NCBI GenBank assembly: GCA_019247135.1
Contig: JAFAPL010000190.1
Coordinates: forward strand, 1 to 6,594
Source: Chloroflexota bacterium
Lineage (GTDB): Bacteria > Chloroflexota > UBA6077 > CF-72
DNA: 6,594 nucleotides
Direction of reading: 5' to 3'
Positions 6,251 through 6,594 of this stretch are shown here, in pieces. A model generated the notes under the pieces. It was not told the DNA's origin, ran no database searches, and worked only from the letters and a program-made list of their open reading frames with translations. Every line of letters begins with the position of its first letter. Within the stretch, counting starts at the first letter, position 1. Both the position numbers and the translations under genes were made by a program.

Positions 6251-6387
6251 CCAAGTTGATTTCTCTGGCTACTCGCAGCGGCAGCCCCCAAGAAGAGACT
6301 CGGGCAAGCAATGAGCCGCTCGCGATTCCTTGCAACTCGGGCATCACTTCGTGGGCTCCGACCGTTGCTTCCAGATTGTTCAACTTG
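6251..6387. repeat. 138-bp repeat, copy 3 (137 bp)
   Basis: This copy is nearly identical to copy 2 at its start and to copy 1 in its middle. Its last third has a cluster of substitutions (6358-6366) and one deleted base. Homology stops at 6387, close to the stop codon of the PLP enzyme gene at 6395-6393. Confidence 0.88.
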
Positions 6388-6392
6388 CAAGA

Positions 6393-6594
6393 TCAGCGCA
6401 GTTTTCCGCGGCCCAGGATCGGCCAGATTGCCTCCACGCGGTCGTTACACGTCGCGTAGATCTCATCGTGAAGCACGGTCGTCGTATCGCTGTAGCCCAC
6501 GATCCACTCGACGCGATCGCCCACCCGCAGGTCCGACGGTTCGCCCAGCTCAATGCGCGCGTGCTCCGCTGATAGCGAGACGGACGTCACTGCT
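6393..6594 (-). CDS. D-threonine aldolase / D-serine dehydratase-type PLP enzyme, C-terminal end; 5' part outside window
   Basis: The frame is open from the right edge to a TGA at 6395-6393, giving 66 residues. The GTG at 6590 is internal to a longer protein and not taken as the start. The segment matches the C-terminal beta-domain of the DSD1 / D-threonine aldolase group of fold-type III PLP enzymes (PF14031-like). It shows S-L-S-x-E-H near the start (6-11), L-x-V-G-D-R-V (22-28), T-T-x-V-L-H-D-E (38-44) and the closing A-I-W-P-I-L-G-R-G-K. Family members cleave or dehydrate D-beta-hydroxy amino acids such as D-threonine, D-serine or hydroxyaspartate, using PLP and a divalent metal. The metal-binding position reads G-Y-S-D (33-36), with Asp present but Tyr where His is usual, so exact activity is open. 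The PLP lysine lies outside the window. It is transcribed toward the repeat array and the MFS gene. Confidence 0.8.
   Translation of the reverse strand, partial: AVTSVSLSAEHARIELGEPSDLRVGDRVEWIVGYSDTTTVLHDEIYATCNDRVEAIWPILGRGKLR

Larger units (their letters stand above)
5975..6387. repeat. Tandem array of three 138-bp units filling the MFS / PLP-enzyme intergenic region
   Basis: Three head-to-tail copies start at 5975, 6113 and 6251 with an exact 138-bp period; the third has a 1-bp deletion near its end. My hand alignment of copies 1 and 2 finds 27 differences in 138 positions (about 80% identity) with no gaps. The array lies 57 bp upstream of the MFS TTG start and ends 5 bp short of the stop codon of the PLP enzyme gene. 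Because 138 is 46 codons, repetitive frames stay open on both strands, but the differences divide 8/10/9 over the first, second and third codon positions of the minus frame, so I read the array as non-coding. I do not recognise the family. Apart from the array and the short palindromes near 5920-5949, I see nothing else in 5918-6392. Confidence 0.9.

Noticed and set aside
5975..6387. CRISPR array or integron attC cassettes
   Set aside because: The units are contiguous 138-bp repeats without unique spacers, and the boundaries do not fit the RYYYAAC/GTTRRRY core sites of attC. No cas or integrase gene is present in the window.
5962..6390. Minus-strand 142-residue frame with 46-residue repeats
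   Set aside because: It is an effect of the 138-bp repeat period. Substitutions between copies 1 and 2 show no codon-position bias, no ribosome binding site is evident, and the product is Arg/Ser/Ala-rich with no recognisable domain.
6118..6459. Plus-strand repetitive frame of 113 residues
   Set aside because: It has the same repeat-period origin. In copy 1 the frame is broken by TGA (6094-6096), and the frame runs into the well-supported PLP enzyme gene on the other strand.
1..6594. Insertion sequence, prophage or defence island
   Set aside because: No transposase, integrase, phage or known defence protein is encoded, and no target-site duplications were found beyond the local tandem repeat.

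Overview
The window is GC-rich bacterial chromosome with tightly packed genes on both strands. The protein families (GT-C type membrane glycosyltransferases, a PrsW-like protease, an MFS exporter, a D-threonine-aldolase-type enzyme) and the high GC suggest a soil or environmental bacterium. Acidobacteriota or a similar phylum is my guess, with low confidence, because no phylogenetic marker gene is present.

Layout. Positions 1-978 (+) are the C-terminal part of a polytopic membrane glycosyltransferase that enters from the left edge. It faces a second large GT-C-like membrane protein (1127-3001, -). Between their 3' ends lies a strong GC hairpin with a T-run that is oriented to terminate the minus-strand gene. 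Diverging from that gene is a PrsW-family intramembrane protease (3067-3942, +), followed by a small cytoplasmic beta-propeller protein with five sequence repeats (4024-4680, +) that has a strong ribosome binding site. Its 3' end overlaps by 26 bp the 3' end of a convergent MFS exporter (4655-5917, -). At the right edge is the C-terminal end of a D-threonine aldolase / D-serine dehydratase-type PLP enzyme (6393-6594, -).

The 475 bp between the MFS gene and the PLP enzyme gene carry no convincing gene. They hold three head-to-tail copies of a 138-bp unit (5975-6387), about 80% identical between copies 1 and 2, with an inverted repeat at each unit junction. The period is a multiple of three, so long repetitive reading frames stay open on both strands. 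However, the substitutions between copies 1 and 2 fall evenly over the three codon positions, which argues that the array is non-coding. It is the least explained element of the window.

How the genes relate. The two glycosyltransferase-like proteins suggest envelope glycoconjugate or lipid-linked sugar work, but they converge and are not one operon. PrsW and the propeller gene could be co-transcribed (81-bp gap), though the propeller gene has its own operator-like palindrome. The PLP enzyme gene and the MFS gene point the same way, with the repeat array between them. I see no transposase, integrase, CRISPR array, RNA gene or recognisable defence system.
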